DNA from: Stenomitos rutilans HA7619-LM2
GTDB taxonomy: Bacteria; Cyanobacteriota; Cyanobacteriia; Leptolyngbyales; Leptolyngbyaceae
DNA: 64,000 bases
Assembly: GCA_019358945.1 (NCBI GenBank)
Contig: JAHHIE010000015.1
Span: 56,022 to 120,021, forward strand
Direction: 5' to 3'
Under the pieces are notes generated by a model. That model worked only from the letters and a program-made list of their open reading frames with translations, was not told where the DNA came from and did no database searches. The first letter of the stretch is position 1, and the number at the start of each line of letters is the position of its first letter. A program made the translations under genes and the position numbers. Below, in pieces: positions 46,852 through 56,529 of the stretch.

Positions 46852-47769
46852 CTACAAAATGTTTGCGATCGCCTGTGATAACGCTGGATATTGATATTGA
46901 AAGCCGATCGCCTGAGTCCGTTTTGGCATGACCTGCTGCCCTTCTAGCACCACCTTTGCGCCATCCCCCAACAGCGCTTCCAGGGCAAAGCTTGGGACGG
47001 GTAGCCAGGAGGGGCGCTTTAGTACGTCACCTAGCGTCTGGGCCAGTTCAGTCATGCGGACTGGATTGGGAGCGGTTGCATTGTAAACGCCTTCAAACGA
47101 CCTGTTTGTCAAGGCTTGTAAAATAAGGTTCACCAGATCTTCACGGTGAATCCAGGAAAACCACTGCTTGCCTGTACCAATGGGGCCACCCGCAAACAGC
47201 TTGAAGGGGGGAAGCATCTTGGCAAGCGCTCCACCATCCCCTAACACAATGCCGATGCGAACAATCACCAATCGGACTCCCACTTGTGTAACGTTCTGCG
47301 CTTCGGCTTCCCATGCCTGACAAACCTGCGCCAAAAAATCATCACCGGGGGCGCTAGTCTCATCAAAGGTTGCGGTTTCACTGGTGCCGTAATAGCCGAT
47401 CGCAGACGCATTAACTAAAACAGAGGGTTTAGGTGTCGCTTGGACGATCGCCTCAACGAGTTTTTGCGTCCCCACTTTGCGGCTGTCGAGAATGGTCTGC
47501 TTGCGTTCGGGTGTCCAACGACTTTCCGCGATCGGCTCTCCCGCTAAGTTCACCACCCCATCACAGCCTGAAAGGGATTGCTGCCAATCTCCAGAAACTT
47601 TGGGCGTGTAGCCAACCACTTCAACTGCCGGAAACGCCGTGGCAGGAAACCGTCGCAACGCCTGCTCTGGATTGCGGGTCAGCGCTATGACCTGATGCCC
47701 CTCTGCCTGCAAACGCTCGACCAAGCGACCGCCGACAAAGCCAGTTGCACCCGTAATCGCGACTTTCAT
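46852..47769 (-). CDS. TIGR01777-family NAD-dependent epimerase
   Basis: 305 aa. [19 protein letters not shown] is the nucleotide loop, [17 protein letters not shown] and [10 protein letters not shown] are TIGR01777 signatures, and SAIGYYG holds the Tyr region. Cyanobacterial and plant relatives (SulA-like, GC1/YfcH) are linked to plastid or cell division, but the reaction is unknown. It starts at ATG 47769. Confidence 0.87.
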   Translation of the reverse strand: MKVAITGATGFVGGRLVERLQAEGHQVIALTRNPEQALRRFPATAFPAVEVVGYTPKVSGDWQQSLSGCDGVVNLAGEPIAESRWTPERKQTILDSRKVGTQKLVEAIVQATPKPSVLVNASAIGYYGTSETATFDETSAPGDDFLAQVCQAWEAEAQNVTQVGVRLVIVRIGIVLGDGGALAKMLPPFKLFAGGPIGTGKQWFSWIHREDLVNLILQALTNRSFEGVYNATAPNPVRMTELAQTLGDVLKRPSWLPVPSFALEALLGDGAKVVLEGQQVMPKRTQAIGFQYQYPALSQAIANIL

Positions 47770-48020
47770 GCAAAACCTCTCGATGCGATCGTCCGTCAGA
47801 GTAAAAGCCAGAAAAGGCTAAAAATGCCACAGTCACCATGTGCCAACGGTAAGCCAGTCAAATCAACAAGCCAGCACCGAAAAGACACAACTTTGAGTAT
47901 ATCGAAGTTCCTGAACCCTTACAGGTCTCTACGGTGAAGCAGAATTGTGTCCTACTCGCGATCGCTCCTCAATTTCCACTACAGTGACATGTAGACCCAT
48001 TCACGCAATTGACTGCTGCG

Positions 48021-48722
48021 ATGACTGCGCCGCTCTGGTTTTCTACTGTGCCACCGCTCTGGTTGCAAATTGCGATCACTGGAGCCTGGATTGGCTTGCT
48101 GGGCTTTTTAGCCGAATGGCTGCATCGCTATACCTCGGTAGAGCCGGAAGTGGTACGTAAGGTGGTACACATTGGTGCAGGGAATGTCATTTTGCTGGCC
48201 TGGTGGTTGCAGGTACCTGCCTGGTTGGGCATCAGTGCGTCCATTGTCTTTAGCGCGATCGCCTTTCTCTCCTACCGCTTGCCCATTCTGCCGAGTATCA
48301 ATGGTATTGGGCGCAAAAGCTTAGGAACTTTTTTCTACGCGGTGAGTATTGGCGTTTTGGTGGCCTGGTTTTGGTCGCAGCAACCGCAGTATGCAGCTTT
48401 GGGTGTACTGGTGATGACGTGGGGTGATGGCTTGGCAGCGCTGATTGGGCAACGCTTTGGCAAGCATCCTTATAAACTGTGGGATATGCAAAAAAGCTGG
48501 GAAGGGTCACTCACAATGGCGATCGTCAGCGGTCTTGTGAGTCTTCTCATTCTCTTAGCCGTAGAAGGAAACTTCTGGCAGATCTGGAGCATTTCGCTGC
48601 TTGTGGCGATCGTTGCCACTGGGTTAGAAGCCTTTTCAAAGTTTGGCGTTGACAATCTCACGGTGCCGCTAGGGAGTGCTATCGTCTGCTTTTTCCTCTG
48701 CCAACTGTTGCTGCCAGGGTGA
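48021..48722 (+). CDS. Phytol/polyprenol kinase-like membrane protein (VTE5/VTE6 family)
   Basis: 233 aa from ATG 48021 (MTAPLWFSTVPPLWLQ); TTG 48009 is also open. Six or seven membrane helices with RKVVHIGAGN at about residue 45 and LVMTWGDGLAALIGQRFG, the CTP-binding motifs of dolichol and phytol kinases. In plants and cyanobacteria these recycle phytol released from chlorophyll into tocopherol and lipids. The exact substrate is inferred. Confidence 0.82.
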   Translation: MTAPLWFSTVPPLWLQIAITGAWIGLLGFLAEWLHRYTSVEPEVVRKVVHIGAGNVILLAWWLQVPAWLGISASIVFSAIAFLSYRLPILPSINGIGRKSLGTFFYAVSIGVLVAWFWSQQPQYAALGVLVMTWGDGLAALIGQRFGKHPYKLWDMQKSWEGSLTMAIVSGLVSLLILLAVEGNFWQIWSISLLVAIVATGLEAFSKFGVDNLTVPLGSAIVCFFLCQLLLPG

Positions 48723-49071
48723 CGGATGCCTTCAAGAGAGACTTACGGCCCTCTGCTGCGTACTTCTCAACGATCGTCAGCCTTCTTCTACCTCCTGCCT
48801 TCTACCTTCTTTTGCCGTCTGCCCCCCTGAATCAAGGCAAACCTTCGCGCTCCCCATCCTCTGACAAACGTTTATCCTGTTGGGTGAGGTCAGGCTGTGA
48901 ACGAACATGTCACGATCGGGTGGGTTTGAGTAGCCGGAAACATCCTTATTCAATCTGAAGTCCTGTAGTGTTGGAGTCTTATGATTTTGAAGTCTGGCTG
49001 CAAGATTTAAGACCTGTTTCAAGACCTGTAACCACTACACCGATCCTGGTTGTGTTTTCTATCGTAAAGCT
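48723..49071. other. Intergenic region with pyrimidine tract
   Basis: 349 bp. Positions about 48775-48830 form a C/T-rich tract of the same type as at 23897 (CTTCTACCTCCTGCC). The remainder holds the promoter of the DUF3038 gene; no clear motif. Confidence 0.4.
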
Positions 49072-49722
49072 ATGGCTTCCCCAGTCAAACTGCCCACCCC
49101 GACCGCTGTCGAAACGCTGCCTCTCATCTCTCATCCTGATCCGTCGCAGTTGGACAACATCAAGGCTCAATTGGATTTGGTTTTGCTGGCATTAGAGGCT
49201 CTGGCTGGCATTGGTTCCGAAGCAATCCTTCAGGCGGCGATCAATCTAAATCTAGAAGCTTTGGTGGCCGATCGAGTGGCTCTGTGGCGGTTGCGCCAGT
49301 CCAGCCCGTTACGCAAGGGGCAAGGTGGGCGAAAGAAGCTGGACGTAGAAGAGGCACGCGCTCTAGTGCTGATTAGTTGCCATCTAGCAAAGCAGCAGGC
49401 TGAAAAAATCCGTCGTGCAGTGGCTTTGTTAGAGCAAATGGCAGAGCAACAGCGTGAACCCCACCAAACGGCGCTGTTGGGCGATTACCTCGATCGGTTT
49501 AACAATATGTATCAGGAGCGTATGGATGAGGGAGAAACTGTGTCGCCTGCGGTGCTGTCAAACCTTGCTCTCAAGCTGTTGATTGATTTGTTGTTCTATA
49601 GCGCCACTCACGGCTCTCGGCGACTCTGGCTTGCCCTTATGGATCGATCGAAAGATGGAAGCCATGCATCGATGGCAACGGTTAATCCTTTAAAGGGAGA
49701 TGGTAAGCGGCAAAAAATCTAG
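49072..49722 (+). CDS. DUF3038 family protein
   Basis: 216 aa, helical, soluble. DLVLLALEALAGIGSEAILQ and LNLEALVADRVALWRLRQS, then the late RLWLALMD, match the cyanobacterial DUF3038 family of unknown function. It is followed 132 bp later by a DUF4335 gene, the usual partner of this family. Confidence 0.8.
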   Translation: MASPVKLPTPTAVETLPLISHPDPSQLDNIKAQLDLVLLALEALAGIGSEAILQAAINLNLEALVADRVALWRLRQSSPLRKGQGGRKKLDVEEARALVLISCHLAKQQAEKIRRAVALLEQMAEQQREPHQTALLGDYLDRFNNMYQERMDEGETVSPAVLSNLALKLLIDLLFYSATHGSRRLWLALMDRSKDGSHASMATVNPLKGDGKRQKI

Positions 49723-49854
49723 ACTGGCACTAGCGGTTACGCCGCGATCGCTCCCGTACAGTCTCTCACGCCATCTTGATGTTCCTCTAGGTTTTCACTC
49801 CTTGCATCGTCCCTTCCCCCACTCGCTTGTTCATCTACACGTTGTGTTCATTGC

Positions 49855-51237
49855 ATGTCCCAATCTATCCTGCGACGATACACGCCTCCCACTTGCACGC
49901 TAGAGATCATGGCGAAAAACTCGCCGTTGGCTCGCTGGGCAGGGCAGCCTGTGGTAAAGCAACTCCGGTTTCAATTGACGTTGGATGATCCAACCCGACC
50001 GCAGGAGCAGTGGATTACGCTGCGTGGCGATCATGGGCAGCTTGAAGCGCTGCATGAAATCGTTTCAACCTACGTGCAGACGTTTTTGGAGCAATCGCAC
50101 GGTCAGCTTAAGGCTTCTGGGATGCCCTTGTCTGATGCGGCGATCGCAACCCAATCTATGGCAAGGATGGATACCGCCCTTGCAGCCGTTTCATCAGCTT
50201 CTCCAGGGCTTTCCTTACGCCCCAAAGGATTCCTGAAGCACGAACTGGCGTTGGGAACGTTGGCAACACCCGAAACGCCCAACATTATTTCCTTAAACGC
50301 CCTACAGCTATTTGACCTCGCTAATGCGCTAGATGATTACGCTGCCGATCTGCTGGTATTACCAGAGGGGTTGCAATCACGGCAAGCAGCACCTGCTTTT
50401 CTGCGTTGGGGACAGCTAGCGGCGACTGGTCTTATTGTTATTGGGTTATCCGCTTCTGTTGCCAAGCTTATTGATCACAATAAATTAGCCGCCCCTACCG
50501 CAAACCAGACGAACGGTGATCAACCAGTAGCGCTTCAGCCTCCAGCGATGCAAAGCCCTCTCCCGTCGATCGCGTCCAATCAAAAATTACCACCCCCCCC
50601 ACCGCTTGGTTCTACACTTCCTGGCAGTCCAGGGTCACCAGCATTTCCATCTCCGTCTCCTGTAACACCGCTTCCTAAGATTGCTAGCACTAAGACGGGC
50701 GGCGCACAGTCCAGTCAGCCTACTCTGACCCTTCCGAATCCATCGCGGACACAGACTGGTAACCAGATTGCGATGGCCCCTCAAAAGAGTAGTCCTTCAA
50801 CGACAGCGCGATCGGCTCCACCGATGCCAGCGCCACTTGCGATGAAACGAGAGCTTGCCACTGCACCCTCCAGCCAGTCTGCAAGTTTGGAGGGACGAGC
50901 CGCCGCAGCCGATCGCGGCCGTCAATCTGAATCGACTACCACAGCCTTTGACACTATTCCACAAATAGCTGAGGCAAGAGAATACCTGCAACAGCGCTGG
51001 AGTCCACCTCAGGATTTAACGCAAACTCTAGAATACACGCTCTTTGTCAGCGCAAATGGCACCATTCAACGCACAATGCCTTTGGGACAAGCCGCAGGCG
51101 ATTACGCCAGTCGCGTCGGCATCCCGTCGGTTGGAGCACCCTTCGTGTCACCTCTCAGCAATGGACGGAACGCCAAAATCCGAGTGGTGCTCAGCCCTGA
51201 TGGCACGGTAAAAACGTTTTTGGAAGGATACTACTAG
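49855..51237 (+). CDS. DUF4335 family protein with a membrane helix and disordered linker
   Basis: 460 aa. The N-terminal ~190 residues (RRYTPPTCTLEI, QLRFQLTLDDPT) are the DUF4335 domain. A single membrane helix lies near 185-205 (GQLAATGLIVIGLSASVAK), then a Pro/Ser/Thr-rich stretch of ~160 aa. A C-terminal domain of ~100 aa contains LEYTLFVSANGTIQR. It pairs with DUF3038, suggesting one unknown function. Confidence 0.8.
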   Translation: MSQSILRRYTPPTCTLEIMAKNSPLARWAGQPVVKQLRFQLTLDDPTRPQEQWITLRGDHGQLEALHEIVSTYVQTFLEQSHGQLKASGMPLSDAAIATQSMARMDTALAAVSSASPGLSLRPKGFLKHELALGTLATPETPNIISLNALQLFDLANALDDYAADLLVLPEGLQSRQAAPAFLRWGQLAATGLIVIGLSASVAKLIDHNKLAAPTANQTNGDQPVALQPPAMQSPLPSIASNQKLPPPPPLGSTLPGSPGSPAFPSPSPVTPLPKIASTKTGGAQSSQPTLTLPNPSRTQTGNQIAMAPQKSSPSTTARSAPPMPAPLAMKRELATAPSSQSASLEGRAAAADRGRQSESTTTAFDTIPQIAEAREYLQQRWSPPQDLTQTLEYTLFVSANGTIQRTMPLGQAAGDYASRVGIPSVGAPFVSPLSNGRNAKIRVVLSPDGTVKTFLEGYY

Positions 51238-51338
51238 TGAAGCTGCTTCAGCAGTTAGCTTTCAGCCGTCAGCCGTCAGTCCATCTAACCTGTGCAATTT
51301 TGTTGCATTTGGTGGCTTAGCAAAAAGGCCACAAACAA

Positions 51339-51367
51339 AAGCAGGATGATGGTTAAACATCCTGCTT
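51339..51367 (-). terminator. Hairpin terminator of the ferredoxin operon
   Basis: AAGCAGGATG (51339-51348) and its exact inverse (51358-51367) form a stem; read on the minus strand it is followed by TTTTGTTTG. It lies 29 bp after the ferredoxin stop at 51396. Confidence 0.75.
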
Positions 51368-51395
51368 ACAAAGTCCTTCTAGTACTCGTATGACC

Positions 51396-51884
51396 TTAAG
51401 ATGTGGATTTACGTGATTTGAGCTTTTGACGACGGCGATTGCTTGCTACGACAGCCGTATCAACTGGAAAACCCACTAACGGAATGACTTGATACGTGCG
51501 CTCTTCCTCTAACCGCTTTAGCTCGGTGTAGTCAACCCAGTGAATACAGTCAACCGGGCACGTGTCGATCGCCTCCTGAAGCAACTCTTCAGAATCACCG
51601 TCTTGCCGCACTACGCGCGATCGCCCGTAATCAGGCTCGATGTAAAAGGTGTTACGAGCTACATGAGCGCAGTGCTTGCAGCCAATGCAGGTAATTTCGT
51701 CTACGTAAACGCCCTTTTGCCGTAGTGCTCCACCCAGCTCAGGCTCTAGCCCCGATCGCTCTGGTTCATCCCGTAAAAAGCCACCCAATTCAGGCTCCAG
51801 GCCTGTGCGAGACGGATCTTGCATCAAACCAGAGTCCAATGGAGCTATTGGATTGGTTGAGTTGGGTGAAGCCGCATCAGTCAT
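51396..51884 (-). CDS. 4Fe-4S ferredoxin with a repeated N-terminal motif
   Basis: 162 aa. The cluster-binding part has CIGCKHC (three cysteines) and a distant CPVDC, a single [4Fe-4S] site as in cyanobacterial Fer4_13-type ferredoxins. The N-terminal ~50 residues hold two copies of SGLEPELGG or TGLEPELGG, a duplicated unit of ~18 residues. The ATG overlaps the stop of ycf35 (TAATG), so the two are translationally coupled. It transfers electrons to an unknown partner. Confidence 0.88.
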   Translation of the reverse strand: MTDAASPNSTNPIAPLDSGLMQDPSRTGLEPELGGFLRDEPERSGLEPELGGALRQKGVYVDEITCIGCKHCAHVARNTFYIEPDYGRSRVVRQDGDSEELLQEAIDTCPVDCIHWVDYTELKRLEEERTYQVIPLVGFPVDTAVVASNRRRQKLKSRKSTS

Positions 51885-52270
51885 TACGCACTCCAGCGCT
51901 GCAAGACAAGGCGAATCGAGCCATCTTGTTGCTGCTTCTGCTCAGTGACCTGAAACCCTTTCTGCGCCGTCTCGCTCAACACGGTGTGGTAAGCATAACG
52001 CTGGGTCACGCGGCTGAGGAACCGATCAACCGTTAGCTCCTGCCGCCAGTATTGCAAATCAGCCACTAACTCATAGGCGCTGCCGTTCCATCGAAAGCCA
52101 ATGTCATACCCGTTGTCTTGCTCGATCGCAATCTCGGCTGTTTCAGTGGCCCCACGGTAACCACGGATTGGCTCAGAGCCTGGTTTCCAGGTGATACCTA
52201 AGTCGGTCAACGCGGCTTTTAACGACGAAAGGTTGCGAATCTGAGTTTTAATCTGGCTGAAATGTGACAT
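51884..52270 (-). CDS. ycf35: Ycf35 / DUF1257 protein
   Basis: 128 aa from ATG 52270 (MSHFSQIKTQIRNLSSLKAA). The start motif, GYDIGFRWNGSAYELVADLQ and the C-terminal VLQRW match Ycf35/DUF1257 of cyanobacteria and red-algal plastids. The function is unknown. It lies between DUF2997 and the ferredoxin gene. Confidence 0.9.
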   Translation of the reverse strand: MSHFSQIKTQIRNLSSLKAALTDLGITWKPGSEPIRGYRGATETAEIAIEQDNGYDIGFRWNGSAYELVADLQYWRQELTVDRFLSRVTQRYAYHTVLSETAQKGFQVTEQKQQQDGSIRLVLQRWSA

Positions 52271-52308
52271 GGTGATTTTAAGGGGATTAAAGACTAGACA
52301 GGGAAAAG

Positions 52309-52518
52309 CTACCACTCGCTAAAGGTGGCTTGATTTTTTGCAAACAACGACTGACCATCTACTTGAGCAAAATATTCAGAGGTTGGCTCTTGGCTGACAA
52401 CCTGACCTAATTGAGCTTCGATCGCGGCCGTTACTTCAGCACAGGAAGCACCGACAATACCAGTGACAGTTTCCTGCACTCGACCATCGGGGTAAATAAT
52501 AAATTCGAGCGTTTCCAT
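52309..52518 (-). CDS. DUF2997 family protein
   Basis: 69 aa from ATG 52518 (METLEFIIYPDGRVQETVTG). EFIIYPDGRV and the short length are DUF2997 features. Members sit beside ycf35 in many cyanobacteria. It is the first gene of the DUF2997-ycf35-ferredoxin operon. Confidence 0.87.
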   Translation of the reverse strand: METLEFIIYPDGRVQETVTGIVGASCAEVTAAIEAQLGQVVSQEPTSEYFAQVDGQSLFAKNQATFSEW

Positions 52519-53024
52519 AGATTTGGTGAGAAGTGAGCGAACGTTTCGATCCTTGAAGCTCAACCGCAGTCAAGACTGAAGCAGATAAACCTCTAACGCC
52601 TCATTTAATGGGCTGACTTAAAAGAAAGCTTAAATCATTACAGAGACACAAGTTCTTAAAAGTATGCAGCGCGTTACAGAAGTTAAAATCTGTCTGAAGC
52701 AGTGACTCAGATATTTGACAGTTTCGCTTAACTTCCTGTTGCAGTCAAGCTGAAAACGGCAAAGAAATTTGTTTAAAAAAGTTCACAAAAAGCCTGCCAA
52801 GCGGTCATTTTGCTGCTTCACCCATGCACGGGTAATCGTCTTGACGCAGAGTAGGCTCAACCGGGAACGATTGAACGGATGAGTGGCAAGACCTTAAATA
52901 GTTGGCCTTTAGTTGATTCTGTCTGAGGGGTGAGGCACCGCAGGATCTTTCAGATAGAACAGGTCAGAATGAGGACGATAGGAGACTTGTCCCTATTGTG
53001 GTTTAGCTCTCAACGCAACAAAAC
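52519..53024. promoter_or_regulatory. Divergent promoter region between the DUF2997 operon and the kinase
   Basis: 506 bp with no credible gene. It must carry the promoters of the DUF2997 operon (minus) and of the kinase gene (plus). No specific motif is evident. Confidence 0.4.
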
Positions 53025-54980
53025 ATGGTGCCCCCTCTTCCCTCAGGAACGGTGCTGCGCCAGCGGTACCTTATTCAGCAGGTTCTCGGTCAGGGCGGGT
53101 TTGGTCGCACGTATCTAGCGCTTGATCAGGAACGCTTCAACGAACCCTGTGTCCTTAAAGAATTTATTGTTCCGTATCACGATGGGACGCTGATTGAAAA
53201 GTCAAAAATTCTGTTTCACCGCGAAGCCAGCACGCTCTACCAGATTCAGCATCCTCAGATTCCGCGTTTTTGGGCCGCCTTTGAAGATGAGCAGCGCTTC
53301 TTCTTAGTGCAAGATTTTGTGGATGGGCAAACCTATCGTCAGCTATTAAGCGATCGTAAGCAAAAGGGGCAGACCTTTTCGGAAACCGAAGCCCTGCATT
53401 TTCTCAATCATCTGCTGCCTGTCCTTGCTTCTATTCATAGCCAGGGCATTATTCACCGTGATATTTCGCCCGAAAACGTCATTCTGCAAACGCAGCCAGC
53501 CACAACGCTGGAACCCACACAGCCCGCTTCTGAAAGTGGTCTGCCCGTTTTAATTGATTTTGGAGCCGTAAAAGAGGCTACGAGTCACTGGCCCCTGATC
53601 TCAACGCCGACGCGGGTGGGGAAGGTGGGCTATGCTCCGCCTGAGCAACTGCAAACCGGGAAGGTGTATCCCAATAGCGACCTGTATGCGCTGGCGGCTA
53701 CAGCGTTGGTGCTGCTGACGGGACGAGAGCCACAAACGCTTTTAGACAGCCGTACCCTCACCTGGAATTGGGAGCCTTATGCACGGGTGGGTGATGAACT
53801 GTCGATGGTACTCCGGCGGCTGTTGGCGGTGTATCCCGGCGATCGCTATCAGTCCGCAGACGAAGTGTTACAAGATCTACAGTCCTTTGGTGCTGCGCCG
53901 TTAGAAAGTACGCTGTTGCGATCGCCCTCTCCCCATGCAGCCGAAGCGGATCGTCAGCCAGCCATTGTAAACTTTCTACAGCCCCAGCCCGATCGCGCGG
54001 TTCAACCCGTTGAAACGGCTCGCTCTGTCACCTATACATCGCCACCTTCTGACCACCCACGAGAGCCTCGCCAGACGATCGTTACTCACGACGCTATGTT
54101 TCCCTGGAAATGGCAGCGCATCGGTGGGCGAGTACGAGCTGGCATTGCGGCCACAGCGCTGGCGGGGCTAGGAGTCGCGTTGCCGATCGTGTGGCAGGTG
54201 TGGATGAAAGCGCCCGACAGCACCGGAGATGTTTGGGTTTCTGGTGCCAAACTGCCGCAGTCAGAAGCTTCGCGCATTATTGATTCTCCCGTGACGAACG
54301 GCTCGAATTTGGCGATTAAGTCGCCCCCTGACGCTACGGGCACAGAATCCCCTCCAGCTAAAACGAGCCGACCACCGCAACGAATTCAGTTTGCTCGCGG
54401 CAAAAGCACCACGGTACTTCAGGGAAGCCTACAGCCATCTGAGGTACAACCCTATGTCCTGCAAGCCTCGCAAGGGCAGATTATGACCGTCACCCTTGAA
54501 GGGGCTGAGGCCGTGATGAATGTGCTGCGATCGAACCAGGAAGCGATCGATGCGGCATCTTACCAGACGCGCAGCTGGACGGGACAACTGCCTGCGGACG
54601 ATCGCTACACCATCCAGGTTTCTGGTACAGGTGCTTACACGTTAGAAATAGCCATTACGCCATTGGTTCGCTCTGCACAGGCAGCGATTCAGCGAGTGAC
54701 GTTTGCACCTGGCAAAACGGGGACTACAGTCACCGGACAACTGGCACCAAACAAAGTGCAGCGCTATTTGCTTCAAGCCAAACGCGGACAAACGCTAGAT
54801 GTGAAAGTGCTACAGGGCAATGCTGGTATTAGCGCGATCGCACCCAATGGGCAAAGACTGAGCGGCAGTGCAATCGGCACGAAAAGCTGGCAGGGACGTT
54901 TACCTCAAGAAGGTGACTATACCCTTGAAGTTACAGGCAATGCCGCAGGGAGTTACGCGATCGCGCTTGAAGTGCTTTAA
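53025..54980 (+). CDS. Serine/threonine protein kinase with duplicated C-terminal domain
   Basis: 651 aa from ATG 53025. Kinase domain: GQGGFG loop, Lys45 in VLKEF, Glu67, HRDISPENV (Asp146), DFG at 178-180, and APPEQL. The usual Lys in HRDxK is Ser here, as in many cyanobacterial kinases. A membrane helix lies at about 370-393. Two tandem ~95-residue domains follow (about 460-550 and 557-650), each with a VQxYxLQAxxGQ motif, likely extracytoplasmic PPC-like sensors. The ligand is unknown. Confidence 0.9.
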   Translation: MVPPLPSGTVLRQRYLIQQVLGQGGFGRTYLALDQERFNEPCVLKEFIVPYHDGTLIEKSKILFHREASTLYQIQHPQIPRFWAAFEDEQRFFLVQDFVDGQTYRQLLSDRKQKGQTFSETEALHFLNHLLPVLASIHSQGIIHRDISPENVILQTQPATTLEPTQPASESGLPVLIDFGAVKEATSHWPLISTPTRVGKVGYAPPEQLQTGKVYPNSDLYALAATALVLLTGREPQTLLDSRTLTWNWEPYARVGDELSMVLRRLLAVYPGDRYQSADEVLQDLQSFGAAPLESTLLRSPSPHAAEADRQPAIVNFLQPQPDRAVQPVETARSVTYTSPPSDHPREPRQTIVTHDAMFPWKWQRIGGRVRAGIAATALAGLGVALPIVWQVWMKAPDSTGDVWVSGAKLPQSEASRIIDSPVTNGSNLAIKSPPDATGTESPPAKTSRPPQRIQFARGKSTTVLQGSLQPSEVQPYVLQASQGQIMTVTLEGAEAVMNVLRSNQEAIDAASYQTRSWTGQLPADDRYTIQVSGTGAYTLEIAITPLVRSAQAAIQRVTFAPGKTGTTVTGQLAPNKVQRYLLQAKRGQTLDVKVLQGNAGISAIAPNGQRLSGSAIGTKSWQGRLPQEGDYTLEVTGNAAGSYAIALEVL

Positions 54981-54982
54981 AT

Positions 54983-55082
54983 AGGACTTACGCAAACCTC
55001 GGAGGGCTTCACCCAGCATCAGGCGTTGTCACCCAATGTCGTCGCTTAAACCTCCGAGGTTTTGGTAAAATGCGGAAGTCCT
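54983..55082. repeat. MITE of the AGGACTTACGCA family, copy 1
   Basis: AGGACTTACGCA (54983-54994) at the left and TGCGGAAGTCCT (55071-55082) at the right are inverse of each other with one mismatch. It starts just after the kinase stop. A second copy is at 62285-62393. Confidence 0.8.
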
Positions 55083-55128
55083 GTTTATATCAGCTTCTTG
55101 CGAACTGCTACTCTTGCCCTCTGCCCCC

Positions 55129-56529
55129 TCACCCAGTATTCTGCAAAACTTCATTCATTAGTTGCGCCAGTTTGGTAGCTGCTCCTGCTTGTCCTCGTAC
55201 CTGCCGAAGTTGAGTTTGTATCTGGTTCAGCTTTTCTGGATGGTTGAGCCAGTCTAGAACGATCGCTGTTATGTCTTCGGGTTGCAGGTTGCCAGCCAGT
55301 TCAGGCACAATCTCCTTCTTTGCCCACATGTTGGGCCATGCTAACTGCCCCAGCCGTTTTAACGCGAGACGAGTCATGAGGGTTGCAACGCGTCCTCCTA
55401 CAAGCGGCAGGTTTGCCAGTAGCCCTGGTATGCCATCCCATGTACGAATCTGGTCAATTTGCTGGAGCGGGATCAGCACAAGCATGGGTACCGCCAGTGC
55501 GCCTAATTCTGCCGTGTTTGCGCCCACGGTTGTCAGGCAAAGACTGCATTGCGTCAAAATCTCGTAAGCGGGAAATGCTGTCCAGAGTTCGACCTGAAGC
55601 CCAGAGCGTGTTTTGAGAAACGGTCGCTCGTTGGGTGCATCTGGCACCGCGAGAGTAGCACCAGACCAACCAAGCTGCTCGATCGCAGGATTCTGCGTAG
55701 AGTCAGCAAATGTCGCAAGTGTAGCTAACTCTAGACTAGGTGCGACAGGGATGACAAACCGTGTGGATGGGTTGGCTGCGTAGACCTGTTCTGCGATCGC
55801 AAGGCACAGGGGAACACCGAGAGAAAGTTTTGTCGGCTTGGAACCGGGGAGGAGTCCGATGAGGTGATGGGGAGTAGGGCGTGGGGAGTAGGGCGTGGGG
55901 AGTGGGGTATAAAGTGTTGAGTGTTGAGTGTTGAGTGTTGAGTGTTGAGTTTCAACGGTCGAATCAAGCTTTTCCCGTTCCCCTGCTTCCTCTGCTTCCC
56001 CTTGCGTCTCTGCTTTCCCTGCCTCCCCTGCTTTCCAACGCCCCGCTTCTGCCATTAAATCACCCACAACGGTAAATTTGTGACGGTACTTTGGGGGCAC
56101 ACGGGTCAGAATGCTGTCGCTCATGACTCCAAAGCGATCGATCCAGCGGTGCCAGCGAGCTTCCCATTCGGCATAGATGACGGTGCGGTAACCTAGCCGT
56201 TTGCCAATCACGACTGGAAAAAACTGGTCGCCGCCGAGAAAGAGTACTACACCCTGCGATCGCCAATCCCACTTGTCTGCTGTTTGACCCCACAAGAGGA
56301 AGGGAAAGAAATGTTCGGCACTCTGGACGCGATCGACTTCTGGGTAACGATGGGCGATCGCGGCTTCCTGCCCACTGGCATTGACACAAGGTGATAGCAC
56401 CACCGAGATTCTCACTTGCGTGCGATCGTTGCCGCACTGCTGCCGTAACGCTTGTACAACAGGCTTGACCCAGGTTGCTAGTTCTCCAGGGCCGTTGGAT
56501 AAAATCACAATGTCAACCGCTTGACGCAC
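55129..56529 (-). CDS. LpxB-like glycosyltransferase (lipid-A-disaccharide synthase-related)
   Basis: 466 aa from GTG 56529. ILSNGPGELATWVKPVVQAL at the N-terminus and the C-terminal LVLIPLQQIDQIRTWDGIPG fit the cyanobacterial LpxB-related family (a GT-B fold), distinct from true lipid-A LpxB. The acceptor is unknown. Residues about 163-221 are an Ala/Gly/Glu- then Thr/Pro/Ser-rich insertion encoded by heptamer repeats; the domain resumes at LIGLLPGSKPTKLSLG. Confidence 0.82.
   Translation of the reverse strand: MRQAVDIVILSNGPGELATWVKPVVQALRQQCGNDRTQVRISVVLSPCVNASGQEAAIAHRYPEVDRVQSAEHFFPFLLWGQTADKWDWRSQGVVLFLGGDQFFPVVIGKRLGYRTVIYAEWEARWHRWIDRFGVMSDSILTRVPPKYRHKFTVVGDLMAEAGRWKAGEAGKAETQGEAEEAGEREKLDSTVETQHSTLNTQHSTLYTPLPTPYSPRPTPHHLIGLLPGSKPTKLSLGVPLCLAIAEQVYAANPSTRFVIPVAPSLELATLATFADSTQNPAIEQLGWSGATLAVPDAPNERPFLKTRSGLQVELWTAFPAYEILTQCSLCLTTVGANTAELGALAVPMLVLIPLQQIDQIRTWDGIPGLLANLPLVGGRVATLMTRLALKRLGQLAWPNMWAKKEIVPELAGNLQPEDITAIVLDWLNHPEKLNQIQTQLRQVRGQAGAATKLAQLMNEVLQNTG
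55869..55950. repeat. Heptamer tandem repeats inside the LpxB-like gene
   Basis: GGGGAGT and AGGGCGT alternate (55869-55903), then five perfect GTTGAGT units (55916-55950). A pyrimidine-rich tract (about 55978-56038) follows. All lie in frame within the coding region and give a QHSTLNT-type peptide. Confidence 0.88.

Noticed and set aside
55869..55950. Possible CRISPR-like array
   Set aside because: Units are 7 bp with no spacers; these are heptamer tandem repeats. No array of 25-40 bp repeats was seen anywhere.
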